This document shows positions 17,759 to 26,024 of a stretch of 64,000 nucleotides of DNA, piece by piece. The DNA comes from Gordonia pseudamarae. Lineage in GTDB: Bacteria; Actinomycetota; Actinomycetes; Mycobacteriales; Mycobacteriaceae. The position numbers and the translations under genes are program-made. The notes below the pieces were generated by a model. That model was not told where the DNA came from, ran no database searches, and saw only the letters and a program-made list of their open reading frames with translations. Within the stretch, counting starts at the first letter, position 1. Every line of letters starts with the position of its first letter. The stretch is from positions 310,001-374,000 of the forward strand of contig NZ_CP045809.1 in the NCBI RefSeq assembly GCF_025273675.1. Direction: 5' to 3'.

Positions 17759-19180
17759 CTATGGCTCGTAGGCGGTGATCAGGTTTTCCGGCGTGAGATG
17801 GACGACCCCGTCGACGGCGGTGCCGGACCGTGCGACCGCGATGAGCGGGGTGTCGACGGCAGCGCCGGGAATCTGGGTGCGGTGGGCCTGTAGGGTGCCG
17901 AGGTCGTGGTGGTCGAAGGGGGCGTTCTCCAGCCATTTGATGGAGCCGAGAGCGATGACGTGCTTGGTGTTCGGGGCTCGGTCGCCGACCACGATGTCGA
18001 TCTCCGGGTTGTTGGTGCGTGTCCAGTAGCCGCCCACCACGCCGGGCACCTTGTGCTCATCGAGAATGACCGGTGGCGCCAGCCGCTCCACCGCCTCGCG
18101 GATGATGGGTTCGATCGCACGTCCACGCCACGACGTCCAGGACGCGCGGATGCGTGAGTGGACCCGGTCGCCCCGGCCGCGCTCGATCTCGTCGAGGTGG
18201 GGGCCGAGGAAGGAAAGCCAGAAGCGGAGATAGGGATCGGCGATACGGTATCGCTTGTCCTTCGACGCTGGTTTTGTCGACAGCGGTTTGTCTGCCGCGA
18301 CAATCCTTTTGGCCATCAACGCGGTGAGCGACCGGTTGAGTGATCCTTGCGGGATGTCGCCGGCGGCACGACCGATGTTGGCGAAAGTGCGTTCACCGCT
18401 ACCGATCGCCTGCAGGACGGTGCGTGCCTGCACATCGGACGGGAACTCGGCTGCGAGTGATCGTTCGCCGGAGACGAGCAGCGCGGAAGTCGGATCACCC
18501 ACGGCCTGTTGGAGGTAGTCCATCAACGGCATGCCGACGGGCCATTCGTTGCAGATCAGGGGGAGCCCTCCTGTGATCAGCTGCGCGTCGAAGGCGTCTG
18601 CGGCCGGCAGGTCGAGGAGCCCCGCCACTTCGGCGGGAGTCAGCGGTGGGACAACCATCTCGGTCGCCCGCTGGTGGAAGGGCCGACCGTACTCGTTGAG
18701 TGCTTCCATCATCGCCAGGTCGGAGCCGATGCCGATCAGCAGAACGTGTTTGCGGGCCAATTCGCGGTCGAACGCCCGTTGGAGGGTTCCTTCGAACCCG
18801 TTGTCGGCGGCGACCAGGTAGGGGAGTTCATCGAGGACGACGACGCTGCCGTCGTCGGGGAGGGTCGTGGCGAGGAGTCGGAGCGCGGCATCCCAGTTCG
18901 AGATGTGGACACCGTTGAAGACCGCGGCACCGGGCAGGTTCGACGCCGCGACTTCTTCGGCGAACAGTCGCAACTCGTCCCGGACCGGCCGTCCCGTTGC
19001 TGCGAAGAACAAGTGAGGTACGTCGATGCGGTCGACGAACTCTTCGACAAGCCGGGATTTTCCGACGCGGCGTCGACCTCGGATGAGCAGCGCCTTGCCT
19101 GGTTTGGCGTCTTCGTCCTCCCGTACGTGCCGCAGCAGCGTGTTCAGCCGCGCCAACTGTGTTTGCCGACCGACGAACAC
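17759..19180 (-). CDS. ATP-binding protein, AAA/DUF234 type
   Basis: 473 residues. An N-terminal P-loop (LLIRGRRRVGKSRLVEEFVD, about 32-51) and Walker B (VVVLDELPYL) belong to the STAND-like ATPase group with a DUF234 C-terminal part (RYRIADPYLRFWLSFL and a restriction-nuclease-like end with NPEIDIVVGD). Such proteins are common in archaea and actinobacteria; their function is unsettled, with roles in DNA transactions or selfish maintenance proposed. The GTG start at 19180 has a strong GGAGGTG site. A 9-bp inverted repeat upstream suggests autoregulation. Confidence 0.8.
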   Translation of the reverse strand: MFVGRQTQLARLNTLLRHVREDEDAKPGKALLIRGRRRVGKSRLVEEFVDRIDVPHLFFAATGRPVRDELRLFAEEVAASNLPGAAVFNGVHISNWDAALRLLATTLPDDGSVVVLDELPYLVAADNGFEGTLQRAFDRELARKHVLLIGIGSDLAMMEALNEYGRPFHQRATEMVVPPLTPAEVAGLLDLPAADAFDAQLITGGLPLICNEWPVGMPLMDYLQQAVGDPTSALLVSGERSLAAEFPSDVQARTVLQAIGSGERTFANIGRAAGDIPQGSLNRSLTALMAKRIVAADKPLSTKPASKDKRYRIADPYLRFWLSFLGPHLDEIERGRGDRVHSRIRASWTSWRGRAIEPIIREAVERLAPPVILDEHKVPGVVGGYWTRTNNPEIDIVVGDRAPNTKHVIALGSIKWLENAPFDHHDLGTLQAHRTQIPGAAVDTPLIAVARSGTAVDGVVHLTPENLITAYEP

Positions 19181-19195
19181 ATCTCACCTCCGTGA

Positions 19196-19230
19196 TACTC
19201 TCATCGATGATAGTCTCACCAATGAGAGTA
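19196..19230. promoter_or_regulatory. Inverted repeat upstream of the DUF234 ATPase
   Basis: TACTCTCAT (19196-19204) and ATGAGAGTA (19222-19230) are exact complements 17 bases apart, with a related ATGATAGT half site between them. It lies directly upstream of the ATPase start and is a candidate operator. Confidence 0.5.
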
Positions 19231-19254
19231 ATCCAGGGGATCTGGCTGGTCTCA

Positions 19255-19947
19255 CTACCGGAAGGTGGTGACGCCACCGTCGAGGTCGGCGAGGTGGGCG
19301 TGTTCGTTGAACGACACCACCGACAGGCCGCTGCGGCCCGAGATCAGCTTGGTCACCGACGCGTTCACCATCGTCCGCGCCAGCACCGGCCAGCGGGCGT
19401 CGGGCACCTGCCACAGCTCGGCGATCAGCGCCGTGATGGTGCCGGCCGACGACGCGACCAGCACGGTCTTCCCCGACCCGGCCTCGGCGGCCGCGGTGCG
19501 TGCTGCGCCACGGATCCGTTCCCGGTACGCCGCGTACGACTCATGGGTGCTGCCCTCGGGCAACGCCAGGGTGCCCGCTATCCAGTCACCGAGTCGCGCG
19601 TCGATGATCTTCTGGTAGGCGGCGCCGTCCCGGAAGTCGTCCATCGTCGCCTCGCCCGTCAGATCAGGGATCTCGTACTCGTCCCAGCCTGACTCCACCA
19701 CCGCGGCCGGTGCGCCGGGAAACTGCTCGAGCACGGCGGCCAGCGTCTGCCGCTGACGTGGCAATGTCCCGGTGAACGCGGCATCGACCTTCGACACCAG
19801 CGACGACAGCAACGCCCCGGACAGCTTTGCCTGCATCACCCCGGTGTCGGTGAGGCTCCCGACCGGCGCCCCGCCCTCGGGTTCGGCACCCAGGCCATAC
19901 GCACTCGGATCGGCCTGGCCGTGTCGGACGAGATAGATAACACCCAT
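19255..19947 (-). CDS. Histidine phosphatase family protein
   Basis: 230 residues starting MGVIYLVRHGQADPSAYGLG. The LVRHGQA motif carries the catalytic phospho-His, and TGTLPRQRQTL supplies the second conserved Arg. A glutamate in DEYEIPDL and the late VLVASSAGTITALI segment complete the fold, although the second catalytic His of the usual SHG is replaced by Ser here (ASSAG). Phosphoglycerate-mutase-like enzymes act on varied phosphoesters; the substrate is unknown. The loss of the second His may reduce activity. Confidence 0.8.
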   Translation of the reverse strand: MGVIYLVRHGQADPSAYGLGAEPEGGAPVGSLTDTGVMQAKLSGALLSSLVSKVDAAFTGTLPRQRQTLAAVLEQFPGAPAAVVESGWDEYEIPDLTGEATMDDFRDGAAYQKIIDARLGDWIAGTLALPEGSTHESYAAYRERIRGAARTAAAEAGSGKTVLVASSAGTITALIAELWQVPDARWPVLARTMVNASVTKLISGRSGLSVVSFNEHAHLADLDGGVTTFR

Positions 19948-20103
19948 ACCCGCCACCCTATTGCCTGCCGCTGCGGCCCGTGTCACCCGCCGACCGACGC
20001 CATCGGTTCGGAACCCGGCTGCCGGATGTCGACACCCCGGTTCCGGATGGATGGGGTTCCGTGCCGGTCGGCTTGACCTTCTCGTTGGTTGAGACCGGAC
20101 GAT

Positions 20104-21206
20104 ATGCCCATGACGAACGATATGCCCATGACGACATCTGACCCGCGGTTCATGAGTATCGGTGAGTTCGCCGGTCTGACCGGATTGACGGCGAGTGCCC
20201 TGCGCTTCTATGCGGACTCCGGACTGCTGCCTCCTGCCGATATCGACGGAACGTCGGGGTATCGGCGGTACGCGCCCGCACAGGTAGGGCGGGCACGGCT
20301 GCTGCGCCGGCTCCGCGAGATCGGCACTCCGCTCAGCGCCGCCGCCCAGATCCTCGATGCCGGTCCGGTCGAGGCCGCGCAACTGGTCGACGATCACCTC
20401 AGGCAGCTTTCCGACGATACCGCTCTGGCCCGCGCCCGTGGCGCCGGCATCGTCGCAGACCTTGTCGGGGTTCGTCGCGGAACTCCGGTCTCGGTGTGTG
20501 GGCCGGTGCTGGCCGCGGCCGTCGATCAGGTTCTGACGGCGACCGTCGATGACCGGGACCACTCGATACTCAACACCGTTCGGATCGAGTCGGACTGCAC
20601 GACCGGAACCTTGACGCTCGTCGCCACCGATCGTGTCCGAATGGCGATCCGTACGCTGGCGGCTTCGGCGGCCGGGGACACCGATTGGGCCGCGACGCTG
20701 TTGGTCGACGACCTGCAAGCGCAACTCGCGACGATCCGGCTCTCACGATCGAGCAATCGGCATCCCGCGTGATCTTCACCTGCGGCGACAGCCACGTGCA
20801 TTGCCGGACGTCAACAGATCCGTACCCCGACTACCGGCTGATGCTGTCCGGACTGCAGAATCCGGTAACCTCGGCGATCGTGTCGGGAATGGCCTTCCGC
20901 CGAACCCTGGAAACCCTCGATGCCGCACACGTCACGGTGATCGTCCGAGACTCGACCCTGTCGGTGGCCCCCGTGCTCGACGGTTACGCGCCCAGGACGG
21001 TCCTCCCCGCGACCGTGCATGGCCCGCCGATGACGGTGGGTTTCGCCCTCACCACCCTGTATCCCGCCGTGAGTGCCACCATCGGCGACGACCTCCTGCT
21101 CGACCTGCGTGCTCCCGATCAGCCGGTCACGGTCCGCTCTGCCGGCGACGGTGACCTGATCACCCTCGTCATGCCGATCGACCTCACCGCACGCGACAGC
21201 GTGTAG
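20104..21206 (+). pseudogene. MerR regulator fused to a sliding-clamp-like domain, frameshifted
   Basis: The first frame encodes a MerR-type helix-turn-helix (MSIGEFAGLTGLTASALRFY near the start, then GYRRYAPAQVGRARLLRRLR) followed by sequence like DNA polymerase III beta domain 1 (PVLAAAVDQVLTATVDD, VATDRVRMAIRTL). That frame stops at 20772. The clamp fold resumes in another frame from about 20742 (LTIEQSASRVIFTCGDSHVH, then PDYRLML and further strands) to 21206. The change falls in the dinucleotide run CTCTC at 20740-20744. Actinobacteria have intact MerR-clamp fusions, so this is a recent break, a programmed shift or a base-calling error. Several ATGs are possible (20104 to 20152), spaced by an 18-bp duplication. 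Confidence 0.75.
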
Positions 21207-21356
21207 TCGGTGACGTGCGCCGGATCGAGGACACCGCCTACTTCGCCGCATCAGTCCTTGACGGAAGCGCTCAGATCACCTACGTGTGCGCGGCGTCCGG
21301 CCAGTCCCCGGTCATCAGCCTGGCGAGTCTCATCACGACCCCACGGCTTCCGGTGA

Positions 21357-21374
21357 TGTAGATCTGTGTAGATC
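21357..21374. promoter_or_regulatory. Direct repeats before vapBC
   Basis: TGTAGATC occurs at 21357-21364 and 21367-21374, ten bases apart (one helical turn), 20 bases before the antitoxin ATG. The placement suits a site bound by the antitoxin-toxin complex for autorepression. Confidence 0.5.
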
Positions 21375-21393
21375 ATCGGCGTAGCCTGGGTGG

Positions 21394-21642
21394 ATGAAGA
21401 CCATCGGGGTACGGCAGCTTCGCCAGAATCCGTCGCAGATGATCCAGGACGTGAAGGACGGTGAGCCGTACGCGTTGACCGAGCGGGGCGAGGAGATCGG
21501 TGTGATCGTGCCGAGCGCCGCACCGATGATCGCGCCACCGAAGAAGACTGCGGGTGCACGTACCCGCGACATCCCTCGTCGTCCCCTCAAGACGGCCGAG
21601 ACCGTCGACCAGCTCATCGATGAGATGAAGGGTCACTGGTGA
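21394..21642 (+). CDS. Type II antitoxin, Phd/YefM-like
   Basis: 82 residues. The N-terminus (MKTIGVRQLRQNPSQMIQDV, then GEPYALTERGEEIGVIVP) is the Phd/YefM DNA-binding fold; the basic, proline-rich C-terminus would wrap the toxin. It neutralises the PIN toxin encoded next. Its stop overlaps the toxin start (GTGA), the normal coupled order. Confidence 0.9.
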   Translation: MKTIGVRQLRQNPSQMIQDVKDGEPYALTERGEEIGVIVPSAAPMIAPPKKTAGARTRDIPRRPLKTAETVDQLIDEMKGHW

Positions 21643-22034
21643 CGACGTTCTACCTCGACACCTCGGTGGCTGTGAAGATTCTCTTCGGCGACTCCGCATC
21701 GGCGCAGGGGTGGTTCGATGACGCCGTGGCGAACGCGTCCGACAGCATCATCTCGTCACGGCTTCTCCGGACCGAGCTGACCAGGGTGTTGCGCAGAGAG
21801 GGCCGTGATGTGAATGAGCGCGACCTCGTCCTGGACTACGTCGGCATCATGCGGCTCGATCATGCGGTCTTGATCGGCGCCGAAGCCATCGGTCCGCACA
21901 TCAAGACCCTCGACGCCATACATCTCGCGTCGGCGGTCCGGTCGGGTGTGGACGGTCTTGTGGTGGTCAGCCACGACAGCAATGTTCGGCGTGTCGCCGA
22001 GCAGCTGGCCTTGTCGGTGTACGACCCCGGCTGA
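21639..22034 (+). CDS. vapC: PIN-domain ribonuclease toxin, VapC family
   Basis: 131 residues, GTG start inside the antitoxin stop. It has the acidic metal-binding set of PIN nucleases: Asp in FYLDTSVAVK, Glu in RTELTRVL, Asp in IKTLDAIHLASA and Asp in VVSHDSNVRR. VapC toxins cleave tRNA or rRNA when free of the antitoxin. All catalytic residues are intact, so the pair looks functional. A strong terminator follows at once. Confidence 0.92.
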   Translation: MTTFYLDTSVAVKILFGDSASAQGWFDDAVANASDSIISSRLLRTELTRVLRREGRDVNERDLVLDYVGIMRLDHAVLIGAEAIGPHIKTLDAIHLASAVRSGVDGLVVVSHDSNVRRVAEQLALSVYDPG

Positions 22035-22051
22035 GGGGATCCGAACAAAAC

Positions 22052-22086
22052 GGAATCCAGGTGCCCGGATGCGGCACCTGGATTCC
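22052..22086. terminator. Bidirectional terminator after vapC
   Basis: GGAATCCAGGTGCC (22052-22065) and its exact complement (22073-22086) make a 14-bp perfect stem with a 7-base loop. It lies between vapC on the plus strand and the small membrane protein on the minus strand. Confidence 0.85.
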
Positions 22087-22107
22087 GGATGGATGTTCTG
22101 ACGTCCG

Positions 22108-22326
22108 CTACGCCGGGACGCCGCCGATCGCGATGACGAAGACGAGGGTGATGGCGATGAGCGCGAGCACCATGCCGAAGACGATGACGTCGCCGATGAG
22201 CGTCGACGTGTCGGATGTGGATCGGCGTTGTGGTGTGGCCTGCTGTGTCATGGCCTGTTGTGTCATGGACTGTTGTGTCATGGCCTGTTGTGTCATGGCC
22301 TGTTGTGTCATGGCCTGCTGTGTCAT
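22108..22326 (-). CDS. Small membrane protein with MTQQA pentapeptide repeats
   Basis: 72 residues. Six copies of Met-Thr-Gln-Gln-Ala (one has Ser) are encoded by a 15-bp tandem repeat at about 22240-22326, followed by a polar linker and one transmembrane helix (VIVFGMVLALIAITLVFVIA). The start at 22326 is supported by a GAGGGG site eight bases upstream. Every repeat carries its own in-frame ATG, so copy changes keep both frame and a start. No known family; orientation or partner is unknown. Confidence 0.6.
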   Translation of the reverse strand: MTQQAMTQQAMTQQAMTQQSMTQQAMTQQATPQRRSTSDTSTLIGDVIVFGMVLALIAITLVFVIAIGGVPA

Positions 22327-22465
22327 GGTCTGACCCCTCGCGTTGTGGACGACACTATTGCACAACGAACTCGATATTTGACCAAGCAAATTTCGGGTGG
22401 GGTCCGGGACTGTGCTGGTCACGGGGTTTTCGGATTCTCCGGACCGGATGTTTGCGGCGGCCGGA

Positions 22466-22960
22466 TCAGTCGTCGAGCAGGACGGCCACCCTGCGCAGCA
22501 GGCCGACGAGCGTGGCCTGGTCGACGTCGGAGAGTTCGGCGAGCAAACGCCCCTCCTCGGCGATCCGCAGGGGCATCACCTCGTCGACGAGCGCCCGGCC
22601 CTTGTCGGTCGGGGTGAGCAGGACGACGCGGCCGTCGCGGGAGGATCGGTCGCGCCGCAGGAGTCCGCGGCGGACGAGGGCGTCGCTGAGTTTGGTGATC
22701 GACGCGCCGCTGAGCGCCGTCGTCGAGACGACCTCCGAGGCGCGCAGGGGACGGCCGGCGCGCGCGAGGGCGCCGAGGACGTCGAGTTCGGAGCGGCTGA
22801 TGTCGTGGGCGTCGAGCATGCGGTCGATCCGGTGGCCGATGAGTGTGGCGATGTGGGTGATGCGGCCGAACACGCCGACGGGTACGGAGTCGAGCTCGGG
22901 ATAGGTGCTTGCCCACTCCGCCTGGATCTGATCGACCATATCCCCTGATGTTGTGCTCAC
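22466..22960 (-). CDS. MarR family transcriptional regulator
   Basis: 164 residues, GTG start. Winged helix-turn-helix with SRSELDVLGALARAG, LRASEVVSTTALSGASITKL and the wing RDRSSRDGRVVLLTPTDKGR. It is divergent from a FUSC-type exporter with 56 bp between starts; an AAACTAGTTT palindrome lies between them. MarR proteins of this layout usually repress the neighbouring efflux gene until an aromatic ligand binds. Confidence 0.88.
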   Translation of the reverse strand: MSTTSGDMVDQIQAEWASTYPELDSVPVGVFGRITHIATLIGHRIDRMLDAHDISRSELDVLGALARAGRPLRASEVVSTTALSGASITKLSDALVRRGLLRRDRSSRDGRVVLLTPTDKGRALVDEVMPLRIAEEGRLLAELSDVDQATLVGLLRRVAVLLDD

Positions 22961-22976
22961 GGGGCCAGTCTAGCTC

Positions 22977-22986
22977 AAACTAGTTT
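22977..22986. promoter_or_regulatory. Palindrome in the MarR/FUSC divergent promoter
   Basis: AAACTAGTTT is a perfect 10-bp palindrome midway between the two divergent starts, within a short AT-rich stretch. It is a likely MarR-binding site. Confidence 0.5.
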
Positions 22987-23016
22987 ATTGGTGAAATAGT
23001 GATAAAGTATCTCTCC

Positions 23017-24234
23017 ATGGAGATCACCAGCCCACAGTCCAGGAGAGACGCGGCCCGTGTGTTCGGGCACCGGTCCGCGCTGGCCGACACCCTTCGCATC
23101 GACTTCGCCAACGCATCACTCGGTGTTCCGCTGCGGGTCGGCGCGGCCGTCGGCGTGGTTCTGGTGGTGGGCGGCCTGCTCGGTCAGTTCGCGCTCGCCG
23201 GGTTCGCGGCGCTGGGGTCGCTGGTTTCCGCGTTTTGCCGGACCGATCCGTACCGGGTACGGGCGGGGCGGCTCCTGGTGCTGGGGGTCGCGCTCACCGT
23301 TTCGCTGGTGACCGGCAGCGTGCTCGGCGCGATGTCGGCGAACATGTGGACCGAGATCGCGGTGCTGTCGATACTCGGCGGCGCGGCGGCGCTGCTCGTC
23401 GGCGCGCTGCACATCTCCGGTCCCGGCGCTGTCGTGTTCGTGTTCGGGGCCACCGGCGCGGCCGGATACGCGCAATCGTTCGGTGACGTGGGGCGGGTGG
23501 CCGTCGCCACCGCCGCCGGGGCGGTGTGCGGGATAGTTGCCTCACTGGCGCCGTGGATCCTGGCGGTGGTCCGCCGGTGGTTCGCCTCGGCCCGGTCACG
23601 CGTGTCGGGGCACCGGACCCCGCGCGAGGCCCGATCCCGCGCCGCGACGGTCACGGCGACCGGTTCGGCGGGTAACGGTCCCGGCTACGAATCGGTCCGG
23701 ACATGCCTGACGAGCCGACCGCACACCGACCACCTGCATACCGCCGCCCGGATCGTTGTCGCATCGGCGATCAGCGGCGTTGTCGCGGTGGCCTTCGGGT
23801 TGTCGCATCCGCTGTGGGCGTCGATGGGTGCGGTGGCCGCGATGCAGGGCATTCGCTACCACCGGACGGTGCAGCGGGGGATCGCCCGATTGGTGGGCAA
23901 CGTGGTGGGCGGCCTGATCGCCGCGGCGCTGCTGGCGTTGCCGCTCGGACATTGGGGCGCGATCGCCGCGATCGTCGTGCTGCAGATCGTCGCCGAGATC
24001 TGCGCACCCTGGAACTACGCCATCACGTCGGCCGTCGTGACGCCGATGGCGTTGCTGATGACGGCGCTGAGCGTGGGACTGCACCCGTCCATCGCGATCG
24101 ACCGGGTCCTCGACACCCTGGTCGGGGTGGTGATCGGCATCGTGATCGCATTGCTCACCGTCACCCGGCCCGACATCGACGGCCTCCTGGAAAGCACAGG
24201 TATGCGGCACCCCGGGGCCGGAACGGCCAGTTAA
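23017..24234 (+). CDS. FUSC family membrane protein (aromatic acid exporter-like)
   Basis: 405 residues. Two related membrane bundles (about residues 30-180 and 250-385) flank a cytoplasmic stretch rich in Arg and Ser. The second half has WASMGAVAAMQGIRYHRTVQRGIARLVGNV and VLDTLVGVVIGIVIALL, typical of the FUSC/YccS-type proteins that export aromatic acids. I use ATG 23017; a GTG at 22999 would lie within the control region. Control by the divergent MarR is likely. Confidence 0.82.
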   Translation: MEITSPQSRRDAARVFGHRSALADTLRIDFANASLGVPLRVGAAVGVVLVVGGLLGQFALAGFAALGSLVSAFCRTDPYRVRAGRLLVLGVALTVSLVTGSVLGAMSANMWTEIAVLSILGGAAALLVGALHISGPGAVVFVFGATGAAGYAQSFGDVGRVAVATAAGAVCGIVASLAPWILAVVRRWFASARSRVSGHRTPREARSRAATVTATGSAGNGPGYESVRTCLTSRPHTDHLHTAARIVVASAISGVVAVAFGLSHPLWASMGAVAAMQGIRYHRTVQRGIARLVGNVVGGLIAAALLALPLGHWGAIAAIVVLQIVAEICAPWNYAITSAVVTPMALLMTALSVGLHPSIAIDRVLDTLVGVVIGIVIALLTVTRPDIDGLLESTGMRHPGAGTAS

Positions 24235-24387
24235 GTTCAGCCTGACCGCAAAGGGGGACAGGCCCGGTCGGCACGGGTAAATGGGCCGGTGAAGGCCTAT
24301 TTCCACGCAGCCTGCGCCGAATCCCGCGCCGTGTCCGCACCGAGATCGGGGGATACATCGCGGTCACCGCGTGCTAGCTTTCTGTCC

Positions 24388-24492
24388 ATGACGAGCCGTA
24401 GCCACCCCACCCGCGATGTCACCGCAGTGACCGTCGCCCCGGGCTGTCGGCTGCCGCTGGTTCGTCCGCTGTGTTGTTGTCGAATGCACTGA
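24388..24492 (+). CDS. Leaderless polycysteine leader peptide (uORF)
   Basis: A 34-residue open frame beginning MTSRSHPTRDVT and ending Leu-Cys-Cys-Cys-Arg-Met-His. A TAGCTT -10 element (24374-24379) lies exactly seven bases before the ATG, the spacing of leaderless actinobacterial transcripts, and no ribosome-binding site is present. Leaderless uORFs with consecutive Cys codons control sulfur genes in mycobacteria: ribosomes stall on the TGT TGT TGT run when cysteinyl-tRNA is low and this exposes the downstream start. The next gene here encodes a ROK regulator, after about 390 bases. The link to that gene is inferred. Confidence 0.75.
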   Translation: MTSRSHPTRDVTAVTVAPGCRLPLVRPLCCCRMH

Positions 24493-24881
24493 TCGTCTCG
24501 TCCGGGCGCGTGACTCCCACGCCCAGCCCGTCAGTACATCCGTCACCTACGGCACCCGCTCAACCGTGCGCACCCCCTCGGGTGAACATCGTCGTTGACC
24601 GTGCCGGGTGGCGCCTTCAGCAAGGACACCACAGCCATGACCGCAACCCTTGATCGTTCCGCTCTTGTTCCGTCCACCACCGACACCCTGACATCACCCT
24701 TCACTCCGCTGCCCCGCACGCCGCAGCGGACCCGGCCCCTCGCCTACGGATCGAGTCCGGCGCGTCCGCGTTCCGCCGCGCCCCGCAATGCGGGACAATC
24801 GAGCTCACCCGTGCGGCGCGCACTCGCCGACGCGGCGGTTCCGGGAAGGGGGCAGGCCAGATTCACATCGCCACGCCGCAG
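24493..24881 (+). other. Transcribed spacer between the Cys leader and the ROK gene
   Basis: About 390 bases that may act as an attenuator or encode the N-terminus of the regulator. An ATG at 24634 opens a frame of Thr/Pro/Arg-rich sequence reaching VPGRGQ near 24854. Just after this the ROK frame reads IHIATPQLQLPSKPAALVL, but that frame has no start codon before TTG 24882. The two pieces may be one protein split by a frame change near 24855. Confidence 0.4.
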
Positions 24882-26024
24882 TTGCAGCTCCCCAGCAAAC
24901 CGGCCGCGCTCGTGCTGCGTGCGGCGCGCCTGTCGGGTCCGGTGTTCCGTGACGACGCCGCCGCGCAGACCGGGCTGTCGATCTCCACGGTCAACCGGCA
25001 GGTCGGTGCCCTGCTCAAGACCGGTCTGATCCGTGAGCGCGCCGACCTCGCGCCCGCCGGAGCCATCGGGCGTCCCCGACTGCCGTTCGAACTGAACGTC
25101 ACCGACTTCCTGACCGTCGGTATCCACATCGGCTACAAGGTCACCGCGATCACCACCTACGATCTGCTGCACCGGGTCGTCGGCGCCATTCAGATCGCCA
25201 CTCCGATCGCCGAGAACCCCGAGCAGACCCTGCAGGCCATCGGTGCCAGCGCCAGGCGTTTCGTCGGCCGCTGGGCCGGGCGCCGCGTGTTGTGGGCCGG
25301 TGTCGCGATGGGTGGTCGGGTCGGTGCCGGCGGCGTCGTCGATCACCCGCGTCTGGGGTGGGAAGCCGCACCCGTCGGCCGGGTGATCGCCGAATCGCTC
25401 GGGCTGCCGGTCTCGGTGGCCTCACATGTGGAGGCGATGGCCGCGGCCGAACTCGTGGTCAACCCCGACGACAAGCGGTCCAGCTTCCTGTACTTCTATG
25501 CCCGCGAAATGGTGGGTATCGCGTTCAGCGTCGACGGCACCGTGCACACCCCGGCCGCCGGCCCGCCGGTGATCGGGCATTTCCCGGTCGGCGGCACCCG
25601 ACTGCTCGATCCGCAGCGCACCGGGCGCCTCGAAGACACCGCCAGCGACACCGGAATCGTCGATGCCGCCGTCGCGAACGGGCTGAATGTGCAGGACGTC
25701 GACCAGGTGCACGAGTTGGCCCGTGGCGGTGACGCCACCGCCCGCGCGCTGCTCGAAGAACGCGCCGAGGTGCTGGGCCGGACCGTCGCGCTGATCGCCG
25801 ACATCTTCAACCCCGACCACATCATTCTCGGTGGGCAGGCGTTCACCGACTATCCGGCGACGTTGCCGACCCTGGCCAAGGCGGTCCGCGAGACATCCGT
25901 CGCCGAACGCCGTGACGTGCGGGTATCCCGGTCGGGCACAACGGTTCAGCAGCAGGCCGCCGGTGCGGTCTCGCTCGACGCGATCTACACCGACCCCCTT
26001 GAGGCGGTCGCCCTCACCGCCTGA
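24882..26024 (+). CDS. ROK family transcriptional regulator
   Basis: 380 residues counted from TTG 24882. An N-terminal helix-turn-helix (DDAAAQTGLSISTVNRQVGALLKTGL) precedes a ROK sugar-kinase-like domain with WAGVAMGGRV, DHPRLGWE and FNPDHIILGG. The zinc-binding CxCGxxGC motif of true ROK kinases is missing, as in the mycobacterial Rv0485 type. The true N-terminus is uncertain: similar sequence continues upstream in this frame, while an ATG-started piece lies in another frame. A polycysteine leader peptide upstream suggests cysteine-linked control. Confidence 0.82.
   Translation: MQLPSKPAALVLRAARLSGPVFRDDAAAQTGLSISTVNRQVGALLKTGLIRERADLAPAGAIGRPRLPFELNVTDFLTVGIHIGYKVTAITTYDLLHRVVGAIQIATPIAENPEQTLQAIGASARRFVGRWAGRRVLWAGVAMGGRVGAGGVVDHPRLGWEAAPVGRVIAESLGLPVSVASHVEAMAAAELVVNPDDKRSSFLYFYAREMVGIAFSVDGTVHTPAAGPPVIGHFPVGGTRLLDPQRTGRLEDTASDTGIVDAAVANGLNVQDVDQVHELARGGDATARALLEERAEVLGRTVALIADIFNPDHIILGGQAFTDYPATLPTLAKAVRETSVAERRDVRVSRSGTTVQQQAAGAVSLDAIYTDPLEAVALTA

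Noticed and set aside
20070..20103. MerR-type promoter with a 19-bp spacer ahead of the MerR-clamp gene
   Set aside because: TTGACC is present, but a matching -10 and clear dyad symmetry could not be shown.
21207..21356. A further short gene between the clamp fusion and vapB
   Set aside because: No start with a ribosome-binding site and no recognisable protein; it may be leftover sequence of the clamp gene.
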